This document shows, piece after piece, positions 1 through 8,183 of a stretch of 64,000 nt of DNA. Within the stretch, counting starts at the first letter, position 1, and each line of letters starts with the position of its first letter. The stretch is from Streptomyces sp. LaPpAH-108 (GTDB lineage: Bacteria > Actinomycetota > Actinomycetes > Streptomycetales > Streptomycetaceae): contig NZ_KB891987.1 of assembly GCF_000373625.1 (NCBI RefSeq), positions 555,161 through 619,160 on the forward strand, given 5' to 3'. The notes beneath the pieces were generated by a model, which was given only the letters and a program-made list of their open reading frames with translations, had not been told where the DNA came from and did no database searches. The translations under genes and the position numbers were made by a program.

Positions 1-328
1 CCCCCCACCCCGCCATCACCCCGGCCCCCGCCTCCAGCACATGCCGGGAGCGCGGCCGGGGCAGCCCCAGGCGCCCCGGCACCATCGTGCGGACCGCGAT
101 CACCGTGAGGTGCCGGTCGAGGTACGCCACGTCGATCGGGAACCGCATCCGGAAGGTGTGCACACTCCCGGCCGGAGTCAGCAGCAGCGCGCCGTCCACC
201 GCGTCGCGCCCGAGCAGCCCCCGGGTCCGCGCCCGGTACGATGCCGCGACCTCCAGCGGGACCTCCACCGCACCCCCCGCCCCGTGCACGGCCAGCGTCC
301 CCGGCCCGTCGTGCCACCGCCGCCCCAT
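1..328 (-). CDS. DUF192 family protein, 3' end outside the window
   Basis: Reading the minus strand from ATG at 328 gives an uninterrupted frame of 109 codons to the window edge, so the C-terminus is missing. The frame carries the hallmarks of the DUF192 family: an RTRGLLGRD segment near residue 37, then HTFRMRFPIDVAYLD, and later an RHVLEAGAG segment. These small proteins have no firmly established function. The gene is divergent from the methyltransferase starting at 433 and the two share a 104-bp gap. Identification rests on family motifs; the start is the first ATG before the conserved core. Confidence 0.8.
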   Translation of the reverse strand, partial: MGRRWHDGPGTLAVHGAGGAVEVPLEVAASYRARTRGLLGRDAVDGALLLTPAGSVHTFRMRFPIDVAYLDRHLTVIAVRTMVPGRLGLPRPRSRHVLEAGAGVMAGWG

Positions 329-432
329 CCCCGCACCACCTCCGCCGCGACCGTACCCACCCGAGCGGCACCGAAAAAGCGGCACCGAAAAAGGGGACGG
401 CCGCACCGGCGCCCCCCTGCCAGCATGGCCCC

Positions 433-1281
433 ATGACCGCCGCCCACACCCCCTCCTACGACACCCTCGTCGCCGAAGCCGCCGCCGTCCCCACCGACGG
501 CTGGGACTTCTCCTGGTTCGAGGGCCGCGCCAGCGAAGCCCGCCCCTCCTGGGGCTACGCCCGCTCCGCCGGAGAGCGCCTCGCCCGGGCCGGGGCCGCG
601 CTGGACATCCAGACCGGCGGCGGCGAGGTGCTGGACGTCGCGCTGGGCGCGGCCGAGCCGGACCGCCCCGCGCTGACCGCCGCCACCGAGAGCTGGCGGC
701 CGAACGCGGCGAAGGCCACCGCCCTGCTGCGCCCGCGCGGGGTCGTCGTGGTGGAGGTGCCGGACGGCGCCCCGCTGCCGTTCGCCGACGCCGCCTTCGA
801 CCTGGTCCTCAGCCGCCACCCGGTCTCCCCGGACTGGGCGGAGATCGCGCGGGTGCTGCGCCCGGGCGGCACGTACTTCGCCCAGCACGTCGGACCGGCC
901 AGCGCCTTCGAGCTGGTCGAGCACTTCCTCGGCCCCCAGCCGGAGGAGACCCGCACCGGCCGCGACCCCGGCAGGGAGCGCGCCGGGGCAGAGGCGGCCG
1001 GGCTGGAAGTCGTCGAGCTGCGGGCCGAGCGGCTGCGGATGGAGTTCCACGACATCGGCGCCGTCGTGCACTTCCTGCGCAAGGTCGTCTGGATGGTCCC
1101 GGGGTTCACCGTCGAGCGGTACGAGCCGAGGCTGCGCGCGCTGCACGAGCGGATCACCGCGAAGGGGCCGTTCGTCGCCCACAGCACCCGGCACCTCTTC
1201 GACGCCCGTAAACCGACGCCCGTAAACCGGCCCGACCCGGACCGCGCTGACCGCACGGCCCCCTCGGCGGCGCCCCGGTGA
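433..1281 (+). CDS. class I SAM-dependent methyltransferase
   Basis: This is a 282-residue soluble protein. Motif I, the SAM-binding glycine loop, is seen as ALDIQTGGGEVLDV around residues 56-69. A PFADAAFDLVLSRH stretch near residue 117 is the usual acidic motif and strand-4 region, followed by EIARVLRPGGTYF, the common post-motif segment. The substrate cannot be inferred. The ATG at 433 is preferred over in-frame upstream codons because the alternatives translate into low-complexity Pro/Arg sequence and an A/G-rich stretch (aaaaaggggac) lies upstream. The reading frame continues through an odd, repetitive C-terminal tail before its stop. Confidence 0.82.
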   Translation: MTAAHTPSYDTLVAEAAAVPTDGWDFSWFEGRASEARPSWGYARSAGERLARAGAALDIQTGGGEVLDVALGAAEPDRPALTAATESWRPNAAKATALLRPRGVVVVEVPDGAPLPFADAAFDLVLSRHPVSPDWAEIARVLRPGGTYFAQHVGPASAFELVEHFLGPQPEETRTGRDPGRERAGAEAAGLEVVELRAERLRMEFHDIGAVVHFLRKVVWMVPGFTVERYEPRLRALHERITAKGPFVAHSTRHLFDARKPTPVNRPDPDRADRTAPSAAPR

Positions 1282-1658
1282 CCACATCGTTATCCACACC
1301 GCAGGCCCCCCGCCCCACCGCCCGCCGCTCCCCGTTCGCGGCAGCAAAAACAGCACTCCCCGCAGCACCCGCCACCCCGCCCCCGCACCCCCCTGAAGTC
1401 CGCCTGTGCCGGAGCGGAATCGTCAAGTCCGCCGTTCGCTGACGGGGTCGCTCGCAGGAGGGACCTCGGACAACTCGCCACGCGGTCACCGAGACGGCTC
1501 AAACCCTGGTGTTCGTTGCCTATCCGGCCGTTCCTCCTGTGATTCCGTCGCGAATCGGCCAGTCGATGCCCCTGAATCAAGCATTCCGCGCCCACCAGGG
1601 CGCTATCGGGTGACTCCGCAGAGTAGTTGTGGCGCGCTGATGCACGCACCATCCCTTA
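1282..1658. other. intergenic, no gene recognised
   Basis: About 375 bases between the methyltransferase stop and the hairpin element at 1659. Frames here are short and unlike known proteins, and no tRNA cloverleaf was found. A TATGGT hexamer at 1667-1672, just downstream, could be a -10 element for the structured RNA, but no good -35 accompanies it. Confidence 0.4.
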
Positions 1659-1726
1659 CGAAGGGTTATGGTGGAACCCCCCCCCTCGGGCCGGTCCGTC
1701 TCCCCCCCACGGACCGGCCCGTTTTT
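1659..1726 (+). ncRNA. C-rich-loop double hairpin, 6C-RNA-like, ending in a terminator
   Basis: A perfect 13-bp stem (1687-1699 with 1709-1721) closes a loop containing seven consecutive C residues, and five T residues follow. Immediately upstream, CGAAGGG (1659-1665) can pair with CCCCTCG (1682-1688), leaving a second loop rich in C. Two adjacent hairpins with C-rich loops are the definition of the actinobacterial 6C RNA motif. The second hairpin alone would already be a strong rho-independent terminator. The first hairpin contains a mismatch and slightly overlaps the second stem, so the 6C assignment is tentative; the terminator-like structure is certain. Confidence 0.45.
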
Positions 1727-1837
1727 CTTGGGGGACGGCTCCGGCACCGAAACCCCGGGCCACCGGCGCACCTTGGGCGGGGGTAGGCTCGGCCTCCGCG
1801 GGGACCGCAACCGCGGCCGTTTTGGAGGGGCTCACAC

Positions 1838-2611
1838 GTGAACCTGCGCGACAAGCTGCGCGGCCTGCTCGTCAGGCTCTACGCGCGCCGGGTGGAAGGT
1901 CACCTGGACCACGCTCAGGTGCCCAAGCACATCGGCGTCATCATGGACGGCAACCGCCGCTGGGCGAAGGCCGCGGGCTCCAGCACCGTCCACGGGCACC
2001 GGGCCGGGGCGGAGAAGATCGAGGAATTCCTCGGCTGGTGCTCCGAGACCGATGTCGGGGTCGTCACCCTGTGGCTGCTGTCCACGGACAACTTCGACCG
2101 TCCGCAGGACGAGCTGGGCCCGCTGCTCGGCATCATCGAGGACGTCGTGCGCACCCTCGCCTCCGACGGCCGCTGGCGCGTGCACCACGTCGGCACCCTC
2201 GACCTGCTGCCCGCCGGGATGCAGCGCACCCTGAAGGAGGCCGAGGAGGCCACCCGCCAGGTCGACGGCATAGTGGTCAACGTCGCCATCGGCTACGGAG
2301 GCCGCCAGGAGATCGCCGACGCGGTGCGCTCCATGCTGCTCGACGCCCAGGACAAGGGCGTCACCATGGAGGAGCTGGCCGAGTCGGTCGACATCGACAT
2401 GATCGGCCGCCACCTCTACACCGGCGCCCAGCCCGACCCCGACCTGGTCATCCGCACCAGCGGCGAGCAGCGTCTGTCCGGCTTCATGCTGTGGCAGACC
2501 GCCCACTCCGAGTACTACTTCTGCGACGTCTTCTGGCCGGCCTTCCGCAAGGTCGACTTCCTGCGGGCCCTGCGCGACTACGCCGCCCGCCACCGCCGCT
2601 TCGGCGGCTGA
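1838..2611 (+). CDS. uppS: isoprenyl transferase (cis-prenyl, undecaprenyl-diphosphate-synthase type)
   Basis: This 257-residue enzyme adds isoprene units in cis to an allylic diphosphate to build the lipid carrier for cell-wall synthesis. The family signature HIGVIMDGNRRWAK is at residues 31-44, with catalytic Asp at 37. The C-terminal IRTSGEQRLSGFMLWQ and YFCDVFWPAF blocks, which bind isopentenyl diphosphate, are intact. Length is normal. The start is GTG 1838, preceded by a TTGGAGGGG ribosome-binding site at 1821-1829. Chain length of the product cannot be read from the sequence, so undecaprenyl versus shorter chains is open. Confidence 0.93.
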   Translation: MNLRDKLRGLLVRLYARRVEGHLDHAQVPKHIGVIMDGNRRWAKAAGSSTVHGHRAGAEKIEEFLGWCSETDVGVVTLWLLSTDNFDRPQDELGPLLGIIEDVVRTLASDGRWRVHHVGTLDLLPAGMQRTLKEAEEATRQVDGIVVNVAIGYGGRQEIADAVRSMLLDAQDKGVTMEELAESVDIDMIGRHLYTGAQPDPDLVIRTSGEQRLSGFMLWQTAHSEYYFCDVFWPAFRKVDFLRALRDYAARHRRFGG

Positions 2612-2969
2612 CGGACCCCACCCGCCCGCAGGGCGAACGGCAGGACCGCGAGGACCGAGCGCCACGTATACCCCCCTCCACCCGGATGTAACAACGAGTT
2701 CACCGGCGTGCCAGAGGGGGGTTCGGCATGGTGGCGGGGGTTGCCGGGCATAACGAAGGCAGGTCGACGCCCGAACCACGGGTGTCGTATCTCAGCGGGC
2801 GGCTCGGGGCCGTCCGCCCGGGAGGCCCTTTGCACCAGCCCGACCGTGCGGTCCTCGCGCGGAAGCAGCCGCGGAGGGCCGGTGTCCGGCCCGCCGCACG
2901 CGGGGGCCAGAAACCGGCCCAGTTCCTTTTCGTCGCTCCCCGACCTCATCCGAGGGGGTACGTCCTTCC
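2612..2969. other. intergenic before phoH; only a doubtful short frame
   Basis: There are 358 bases between uppS and the PhoH gene. One plus-strand frame (2728-2976, 82 codons) has a purine-rich stretch before its ATG but resembles nothing known and overlaps the PhoH start, so I do not call it. No clear terminator was found after uppS. Confidence 0.4.
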
Positions 2970-4295
2970 GTGGTGACCAGCACAAAGCGCCGCAAGCCCG
3001 ACCGGCGCACCTATGTTCTCGACACCAGCGTCCTGCTGGCCGATCCCAATGCCCTGACCCGCTTCGAGGAACACGAGGTCGTGCTCCCGATCGTGGTGGT
3101 CACGGAACTGGAGGCCAAGCGGCACCATCCCGAACTGGGGTACTTCGCCCGCCAGGCCCTGCGCCTGCTGGACGACTACCGGGTCCGGCACGGCCGCCTC
3201 GACGCCCCGATCCCGATCGGCGACCTGGGCGGGACCGTTCGTGTCGAGCTCAACCACTCGGACCCCAGCGTGCTGCCCACCGGCTACCGCCTGGGGGACA
3301 ACGACTCCCGGATCCTCGCGGTGGCCCGGAATCTGCAGGCCGAGGGATTCGACGTCACCGTGGTGTCGAAGGACCTGCCGCTGCGCATCAAGGCGTCCTC
3401 CGTCGGCCTGGAGGCCGAGGAGTACCGCGCGGAGCTGGCGATCACGGACGCCTCCGGCTGGACCGGCATGTCCGAGCTGACCCTGCCGGGCGACCAGGTC
3501 GACGTCCTCTTCGAGGAGGGCCATGTGTACGTCCCGGAGGCAGCCGACCTCCCCGTGCACACCGGTCTGACCATCCAGTCCGAGCGTGGCAAGGCGCTCG
3601 GCCGCGTCACCCCGGAGGGCAACGTCCGGCTGGTGCGCGGCGACCGTGAGGCGTTCGGCATCAAGGGCCGCAGCGCCGAGCAGCGCATCGCGCTCGACCT
3701 GCTGCTCGATCCGGACGTCGGCATCCTCTCCATGGGCGGGCGCGCGGGCACCGGCAAGTCGGCACTGGCGCTGTGCGCGGGCCTGGAAGCGGTCCTGGAG
3801 CGCCGTCAGCACCAGAAGGTGATGGTCTTCCGGCCGCTGTACGCGGTCGGCGGGCAGGAGCTGGGCTATCTGCCGGGCAGCGAGGCGGAGAAGATGGGCC
3901 CCTGGGCCCAGGCCGTCTTCGACACGCTCTCGGCGGTCACCAGCCGCGAGGTCATCGAGGAGATCACGGCGCGCGGGATGCTGGAGGTCCTTCCGCTCAC
4001 CCACATCCGCGGGCGGTCCCTGCACGACGCCTTCGTGATCGTGGACGAGGCCCAGTCCCTGGAGCGGAACGTCCTGCTGACCGTGCTGTCCCGCATCGGC
4101 GCCAACTCGCGGGTGGTCCTCACCCATGACGTGGCCCAGCGCGACAACCTGCGTGTCGGGCGGTACGACGGTGTGGTGGCCGTGGTGGAGAAGCTGAAGG
4201 GACATCCGCTGTTCGCGCATGTCACCCTGAACCGTTCGGAAAGGTCCCAGATCGCGGCGCTTGTGACCGAAATGCTGGAGGACGGCCACATCTGA
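2970..4295 (+). CDS. PIN domain-PhoH ATPase fusion protein
   Basis: This 441-residue protein has two parts. An N-terminal PIN domain (about residues 13-150) has the acidic [13 protein letters not shown] motif with Asp18 and a [12 protein letters not shown] helix. A C-terminal PhoH-type ATPase has Walker A GRAGTGKS at 257-264, a VDEAQSL Walker B-like motif near 354 and a [10 protein letters not shown] segment. This architecture is known as PhoH2-like and is described in mycobacteria as an RNA helicase/RNase. The start is GTG 2970, followed by a second GTG. No antitoxin-like partner is recognisable just upstream. Confidence 0.9.
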   Translation: MVTSTKRRKPDRRTYVLDTSVLLADPNALTRFEEHEVVLPIVVVTELEAKRHHPELGYFARQALRLLDDYRVRHGRLDAPIPIGDLGGTVRVELNHSDPSVLPTGYRLGDNDSRILAVARNLQAEGFDVTVVSKDLPLRIKASSVGLEAEEYRAELAITDASGWTGMSELTLPGDQVDVLFEEGHVYVPEAADLPVHTGLTIQSERGKALGRVTPEGNVRLVRGDREAFGIKGRSAEQRIALDLLLDPDVGILSMGGRAGTGKSALALCAGLEAVLERRQHQKVMVFRPLYAVGGQELGYLPGSEAEKMGPWAQAVFDTLSAVTSREVIEEITARGMLEVLPLTHIRGRSLHDAFVIVDEAQSLERNVLLTVLSRIGANSRVVLTHDVAQRDNLRVGRYDGVVAVVEKLKGHPLFAHVTLNRSERSQIAALVTEMLEDGHI

Positions 4296-4318
4296 CGCCC
4301 TCTCGAAACCCCCAGGTG

Positions 4319-4354
4319 CCGCCCGGAGAAGCTGAAGAGCTTAGCCGGGCGGCG
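4319..4354 (+). terminator. hairpin after phoH
   Basis: GCCGCCCGG (4319-4327) pairs with CCGGGCGGC (4346-4354), and an inner AGAAGCT/AGCTT helix extends the stem. There is no long T-run, which is common in Streptomyces terminators. Confidence 0.65.
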
Positions 4355-4425
4355 TCTTCATGCGCGGGCGTTTCCTGAAATCCCCTGGGCCAAACGAGGT
4401 GTGAGCTTTCACACGCAACTCGGAA

Positions 4426-4455
4426 TTGCCACCCGGCGTCCGGTTACGGCAGAGT
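4426..4455 (+). promoter_or_regulatory. candidate vegetative promoter for the transglycosylase
   Basis: TTGCCA (4426-4431) and CAGAGT (4450-4455) are separated by 18 bases, which is an acceptable match to a Streptomyces principal-sigma promoter. If used, transcription would start near 4461 and leave a leader of about 260 nt. Confidence 0.35.
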
Positions 4456-4460
4456 CTCAT

Positions 4461-4720
4461 TCCTGTCAGGCCCCGCATACGACACACCTGTACCCCCGGG
4501 TACCGCCCTCGCCCCTGGCAGGGAGGGTGCGGCACCACCGGGAGCACGATCCCAACTCCATACTTCCGTCGTATGCCGCCCGAGCACCACGCGGCGCTCC
4601 CGGAAAGGGAGTTGCCCACCGGGCCCGCGTCTCCCGTGACCCTCAGTTGGGAGGCCAGCGCCAGGGGCACGATTGCGTCCGCCAGGGTCACCGAAGCGGG
4701 CGATGCTGGAAGGAAACCGT
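4461..4720 (+). promoter_or_regulatory. long 5' leader with mutually exclusive helices
   Basis: The segment CCCAACTCC (4551-4559) can pair in two incompatible ways: CAACTCC with GGAGTTG (4608-4614), or CCCAACT with AGTTGGG (4645-4651). Secreted transglycosylase and Rpf genes of actinomycetes often carry c-di-AMP (ydaO) riboswitches in such leaders. I could not find the conserved ydaO sequence blocks here, so the class is undetermined. Confidence 0.3.
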
Positions 4721-5422
4721 GTGAGCCGGATTTCGGTCCGGGGGTTCGCAGTGGCCTCCGCCACCGCGGTCACCGCCGTAGGTAGCGTCGTCGGAGTTGC
4801 CTCGGGCAGCGTCGCGCAGCCCAACGACCCCGAGGCGACGGCAGCGGACGCCACGCTCCTCGCGGACATCCCCGCGGGTCAGCAGGCGCAGGTGCAGACC
4901 GCGTCCCTGACGCAGCAGGCTGACGCCCAGGCCATCGCGGCGGACGCGACCGCCAAGAAGGACGCCGAGGCCGCGGCCCGCAAGGCGGCTGCCGAGACGG
5001 CGATCGCGAAGAAGGAGGCCGCCGAGAAGGCGGCCAAGCTGGCCAAGGAGCGCGCCGAGACCAAGGCCGCCGCCGAGACCAGCCGCGACGACGTCCGCGA
5101 CGCCTCCAGCTTCGCCCCGCAGAGCAACTACTCCGTGGCGCAGATCCAGGCGATGGCCCGTCAGATGGTCGCGGCCGACCAGTTCCAGTGCTTCAGCAAC
5201 ATCGTGGACCACGAGTCCAGCTGGAACTACCGCGCCGTCAACGCCTCCTCCGGCGCCTACGGCCTCTTCCAGGCGCTGCCCGGCACCAAGATGGCCTCGG
5301 CCGGTGCCGACTGGCAGACCAACCCGGCCACCCAGATCAAGTGGGGCCTCAGCTACATGAACGGCCGCTACCACAGCCCCTGTGAGGCGTGGTCGTTCTG
5401 GCAGGCCAACCACTGGTACTAG
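4721..5422 (+). CDS. secreted lytic transglycosylase with coiled-coil stalk
   Basis: This 233-residue exported protein probably cleaves peptidoglycan glycan strands. Residues 1-30 look like a signal peptide (an Arg near the start, then an Ala/Val-rich core ending near AQPNDPE). Residues about 60-130 form an Ala/Lys/Glu-rich coiled coil. The C-terminal 85 residues are a compact lysozyme-like transglycosylase domain with the catalytic Glu in NIVDHESSWNYRAVN and the SGAYGLFQALPGTKM block. GTG 4721 is preferred over the ATG at 4673 because GGAAGGA at 4708-4714 is ideally placed and gives a clean signal peptide. Confidence 0.87.
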   Translation: MSRISVRGFAVASATAVTAVGSVVGVASGSVAQPNDPEATAADATLLADIPAGQQAQVQTASLTQQADAQAIAADATAKKDAEAAARKAAAETAIAKKEAAEKAAKLAKERAETKAAAETSRDDVRDASSFAPQSNYSVAQIQAMARQMVAADQFQCFSNIVDHESSWNYRAVNASSGAYGLFQALPGTKMASAGADWQTNPATQIKWGLSYMNGRYHSPCEAWSFWQANHWY

Positions 5423-5445
5423 GCCGCCACCCGGCTCAACCCCGC

Positions 5446-5478
5446 ACAGCCCCTCCCCGTCCTAGGGGGAGGGGCTGT
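5446..5478 (+). terminator. strong rho-independent-type hairpin
   Basis: ACAGCCCCTCCCC (5446-5458) is perfectly complementary to GGGGAGGGGCTGT (5466-5478) with a 7-nt loop. It lies 23 bases after the transglycosylase stop. Confidence 0.85.
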
Positions 5479-5539
5479 CGCGTTGTACGGTCGTACCCGG
5501 ACGGCTCGCAGTGCCCCGGGACGCGGGGAAGAGGGACGG

Positions 5540-6928
5540 ATGATGTCGCGAATGCCAGGGTGGCTCGGCCGGCTCGGGGCCGGTCTGACCGAGATGAGCG
5601 AGCGTCTTGACGAGCTTCGCGCCGAGGTGGAGAAGGAACACGCCCCGCCGGCCGACCCGGTCCCCGAACCCGTGGACACCGTCAAGGCCGTGGTGCCCCA
5701 TCAGGGGGGCGCCGACCGTCGCCCCGACCCCGCGCAGGCCGTGCCCTGGGGCGTACGGGTGGCCGCCGAGGCGGGCTGGCGGCTGCTGGTCCTCGCGGGC
5801 ACCGTCTGGGTGCTCATGCGGGTCATCAGCGCGGTCCAGCTGGTGGTGTTCGCCTTCGTCATAGCGCTGCTCGTCACCGCGCTGCTCCAGCCGACGGTCG
5901 CCCGCCTGATGCGCTACGGCCTGCCCCGCGGCCCGGCCACCGCGCTCAGCGCCATATCGGGGTTCGTCATCATCGGCCTGATGGGCTGGTTCGTGACCTG
6001 GCAGGTCATGGAGAACATCGACACGCTCTCCGACCAGATCCAGAACGGCATCGACGACCTGCGCAACTGGCTGCTGAAGAGCCCGTTCCATGTGACGGAC
6101 AAACAGATCAACCAGATCGCCAAGAGCCTGCGCGAGGCCATCGGGGCCAACACCGACCAGATCACGTCCGCCGGACTCGAAGGGGTCCAGGTCGTGGTCG
6201 AGGCCCTGACCGGCATCCTGCTGGTCTTCTTCTCGACCCTGTTCCTGCTCTACGACGGTCAGCGCATCTGGCAGTGGTTCCTGAAGCTGGTCCCCGCCGC
6301 CGCCCGTCCCGGTGTCGCCGGTGCCGGTCCGCGCGCCTGGCGCACCCTGACCGCCTACGTGCGGGGCACCGTCCTGGTCGCCCTGATCGACGCCATCTTC
6401 ATCGGCCTCGGCATCTACTTCCTCAATGTGCCGATGGCCGTGCCGCTGGCCGTCTTCATCTTCCTGTTCTCCTTCATCCCCCTGGTCGGCGCGGTGGCCT
6501 CCGGCGCGCTCGCGATCGTCGTCGCGCTGGTGACCCAGGGCGTCTTCACGGCCGTCATGACCCTCGTGGTCGTCCTCGCCGTCCAGCAGATCGAGGGCCA
6601 CGTCCTCCAGCCGTTCATCCTCGGCCGCGCGGTCCGCGTCCACCCGCTCGCGGTGGTGCTCACGGTCGCGGCGGGCGGCATGGTGGCGGGCATCGGCGGC
6701 GCGGTGGTGGCCGTACCGCTGGTGGCGGTGACGAACACGGTGGTGGGGTACTTGAGGCAGTACTCGATGGGGCAGGCGATGGCGGACGGGGTGGCGCTCG
6801 GTGCCGCCCGGCAGCAGCCCGCCCCTCCGTCGGCCGACGAGGCCGTGCCGGTCGGCGGGGCGCCGGAAGGCGAAGCCCCTGCGGACGCCACCCGGGAAAA
6901 CACCGAGGGCCTCGCCCACAAGGAGTGA
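5540..6928 (+). CDS. AI-2E/YdiK-YhhT family membrane transporter
   Basis: This 462-residue integral membrane protein belongs to the family historically named after autoinducer-2 export, whose members also include Na+/H+ antiporters. The first 70 residues are hydrophilic. About eight membrane segments follow, including LLVLAGTVWVLMRVISAVQLVVF and the paired helices around FSTLFLLYDG. The family's conserved IPLVGAVASGALAIVVAL block lies near residue 315 and QQIEGHVLQPFILGRAV near 350. ATG 5540 is preferred over upstream frames because GAAGAGGGA precedes it; ATG 5543 is equally possible. The C-terminus is a Pro/Glu-rich tail. The substrate is unknown. Confidence 0.85.
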   Translation: MMSRMPGWLGRLGAGLTEMSERLDELRAEVEKEHAPPADPVPEPVDTVKAVVPHQGGADRRPDPAQAVPWGVRVAAEAGWRLLVLAGTVWVLMRVISAVQLVVFAFVIALLVTALLQPTVARLMRYGLPRGPATALSAISGFVIIGLMGWFVTWQVMENIDTLSDQIQNGIDDLRNWLLKSPFHVTDKQINQIAKSLREAIGANTDQITSAGLEGVQVVVEALTGILLVFFSTLFLLYDGQRIWQWFLKLVPAAARPGVAGAGPRAWRTLTAYVRGTVLVALIDAIFIGLGIYFLNVPMAVPLAVFIFLFSFIPLVGAVASGALAIVVALVTQGVFTAVMTLVVVLAVQQIEGHVLQPFILGRAVRVHPLAVVLTVAAGGMVAGIGGAVVAVPLVAVTNTVVGYLRQYSMGQAMADGVALGAARQQPAPPSADEAVPVGGAPEGEAPADATRENTEGLAHKE

Positions 6929-6937
6929 GCGAGGCCC
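6907..6937. terminator. convergent terminator overlapping the transporter stop codon
   Basis: GGGCCTCGC (6907-6915) pairs with GCGAGGCCC (6929-6937) across the TGA at 6926-6928. It sits between convergent genes and could serve both. Confidence 0.65.
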
Positions 6938-6956
6938 CGGGGCCGTCAGGAGCCGA

Positions 6957-7490
6957 TCACTCGGCCAGAACGGCTTCCGCCTCCAGCGTGACGCCGACCG
7001 CCTGGATCACGGAGGCGATCTTGAACGCCTCCTGGATCACGTCGCGCTCGACACCGGCCTTGCGCAGCACCTGCTCGTGCGAGTCCAGGCACAGGCCGCA
7101 GCCGTTGATCGCGGACACCGCGAAGGACCACAGCTCGAAGTCGACCTTGTCGACGCCGGGGTTGCCGATGACGTTCATCCGCAGACCGGCGCGCAGGGTG
7201 CCGTACTCGTGGTCCGACAGCAGGTGCCGGGTGCGGTAGAAGACGTTGTTCATCGCCATGATGGCGGCGGCGGCCTTGGCCGCGTCGTACGCCTCAGGGG
7301 TGAGGTTCGCCTTCGCCTCCGGCTCCAGCTCGCGCAGGACGATGGGGGAGCGCGAGGCGATGGCGGTCGCCAGCACGGTGCCCCACAGCTGCTGCGCGGG
7401 AAGGTCGGAGTTGCCGATGACCGAGCCCAGGTTGAGCTTCAGGTCCTTGGCGTAGTCCGGGACACGGGACTTCAGCGAGTCGAGCGACAT
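6957..7490 (-). CDS. ahpD: alkyl hydroperoxidase AhpD
   Basis: This 177-residue carboxymuconolactone-decarboxylase-fold protein works with AhpC in peroxide reduction. The redox-active CxxC is C131-G-L-C134, followed by the conserved His138. The rest matches AhpD over its full length ([19 protein letters not shown] near the N-terminus). It begins 3 bases after the ahpC stop in the same direction, so the two are almost certainly one transcript. In actinobacteria AhpD supplies electrons to AhpC in place of AhpF, which fits the absence of an ahpF here. Confidence 0.95.
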   Translation of the reverse strand: MSLDSLKSRVPDYAKDLKLNLGSVIGNSDLPAQQLWGTVLATAIASRSPIVLRELEPEAKANLTPEAYDAAKAAAAIMAMNNVFYRTRHLLSDHEYGTLRAGLRMNVIGNPGVDKVDFELWSFAVSAINGCGLCLDSHEQVLRKAGVERDVIQEAFKIASVIQAVGVTLEAEAVLAE

Positions 7491-7493
7491 GGG

Positions 7494-8048
7494 TCACTCA
7501 CCGGCCAGCAGGGCGACCGGGTCCAGGGTGTTCTCGCCCTTGGTCCAGTTGCACGGGCACAGCTCGTCCGTCTGGAGGGCGTCGAGGACCCGCAGGACCT
7601 CCTTGGGGTTACGGCCGACGGAACCGGCGGTCACCATGGTGAACTGGATCTCGCGGTTGGGGTCCACGATGAAGACGGCGCGCTGCGCGAAGCCGTCCTC
7701 GCCCTCGATGCCCAGGTCGCGCATCAGCTCGTGCTTGGAGTCCGCCATCATCGGGAACGGCAGGTCGGTCAGGTCCGGGTGGTCCTTGCGCCAGGCGTGG
7801 TGCACGAACTCCGAGTCACCGGAGAAGCCGAGGATCTGCGCGTCACGGTCGGCGAACTCGTCGTTCAGCTTGCCGAACGCGGCGATCTCGGTCGGGCAGA
7901 CGAAGGTGAAGTCCTTCGGCCACGCGAACACGACGAGCCACTTGCCCTCGTAGGACTTGTGGTGGATCTCCTCGAACTCCTTGCCCTTCTCCAGCGAGAC
8001 GCAGGCGGTCAGTTCGAACTCGGGGAACTTGTCACCGACAGTGAGCAC
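7494..8048 (-). CDS. ahpC: peroxiredoxin AhpC
   Basis: This 184-residue two-cysteine peroxiredoxin reduces hydrogen and alkyl peroxides. The peroxidatic cysteine is C51 in DFTFVCPTE, and the C-terminal CPC of ELCPCNW contains the resolving cysteine. The start is GTG 8048, with AAGGAG just upstream on the minus strand. The gene is divergent from oxyR, whose product is known in Streptomyces coelicolor to control ahpCD. Both genes share the 135-bp regulatory gap. Confidence 0.96.
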   Translation of the reverse strand: MLTVGDKFPEFELTACVSLEKGKEFEEIHHKSYEGKWLVVFAWPKDFTFVCPTEIAAFGKLNDEFADRDAQILGFSGDSEFVHHAWRKDHPDLTDLPFPMMADSKHELMRDLGIEGEDGFAQRAVFIVDPNREIQFTMVTAGSVGRNPKEVLRVLDALQTDELCPCNWTKGENTLDPVALLAGE

Positions 8049-8130
8049 TTGCTCTCCTTGCAGCGAGGAAGCACCCCTGGTCGGGAGGCACTTTCCATGG
8101 GTTGGACTGGCCTGATGGTGGCACAGGGTG

Positions 8131-8168
8131 CATTGATTAGGGAAATAGCTACACTCGGTGTCATTGAT
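8131..8168. promoter_or_regulatory. candidate OxyR control region between ahpC and oxyR
   Basis: CATTGAT occurs twice in direct orientation (8131-8137 and 8162-8168), 31 bases apart, about three helical turns. Between them lie ATAGCT and a TACACT hexamer that could be the oxyR -10. LysR-type tetramers usually contact two spaced half sites in such gaps. Confidence 0.4.
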
Positions 8169-8183
8169 CGGAGGAGGTTATCG

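Noticed and set aside
87-1489. Long frames opposite and overlapping the methyltransferase
   Set aside because: These are GC-bias artefacts rich in Arg, Pro and Ala with no motifs; the methyltransferase frame has all family blocks.
2728-2976. An 82-codon ORF before phoH
   Set aside because: No recognisable family, overlaps the phoH start, and composition is that of spurious frames.
6801-8183. The long open frame running into oxyR from far upstream
   Set aside because: It is the antisense of ahpD and ahpC; the OxyR domain begins at GTG 8184 behind a good ribosome site.
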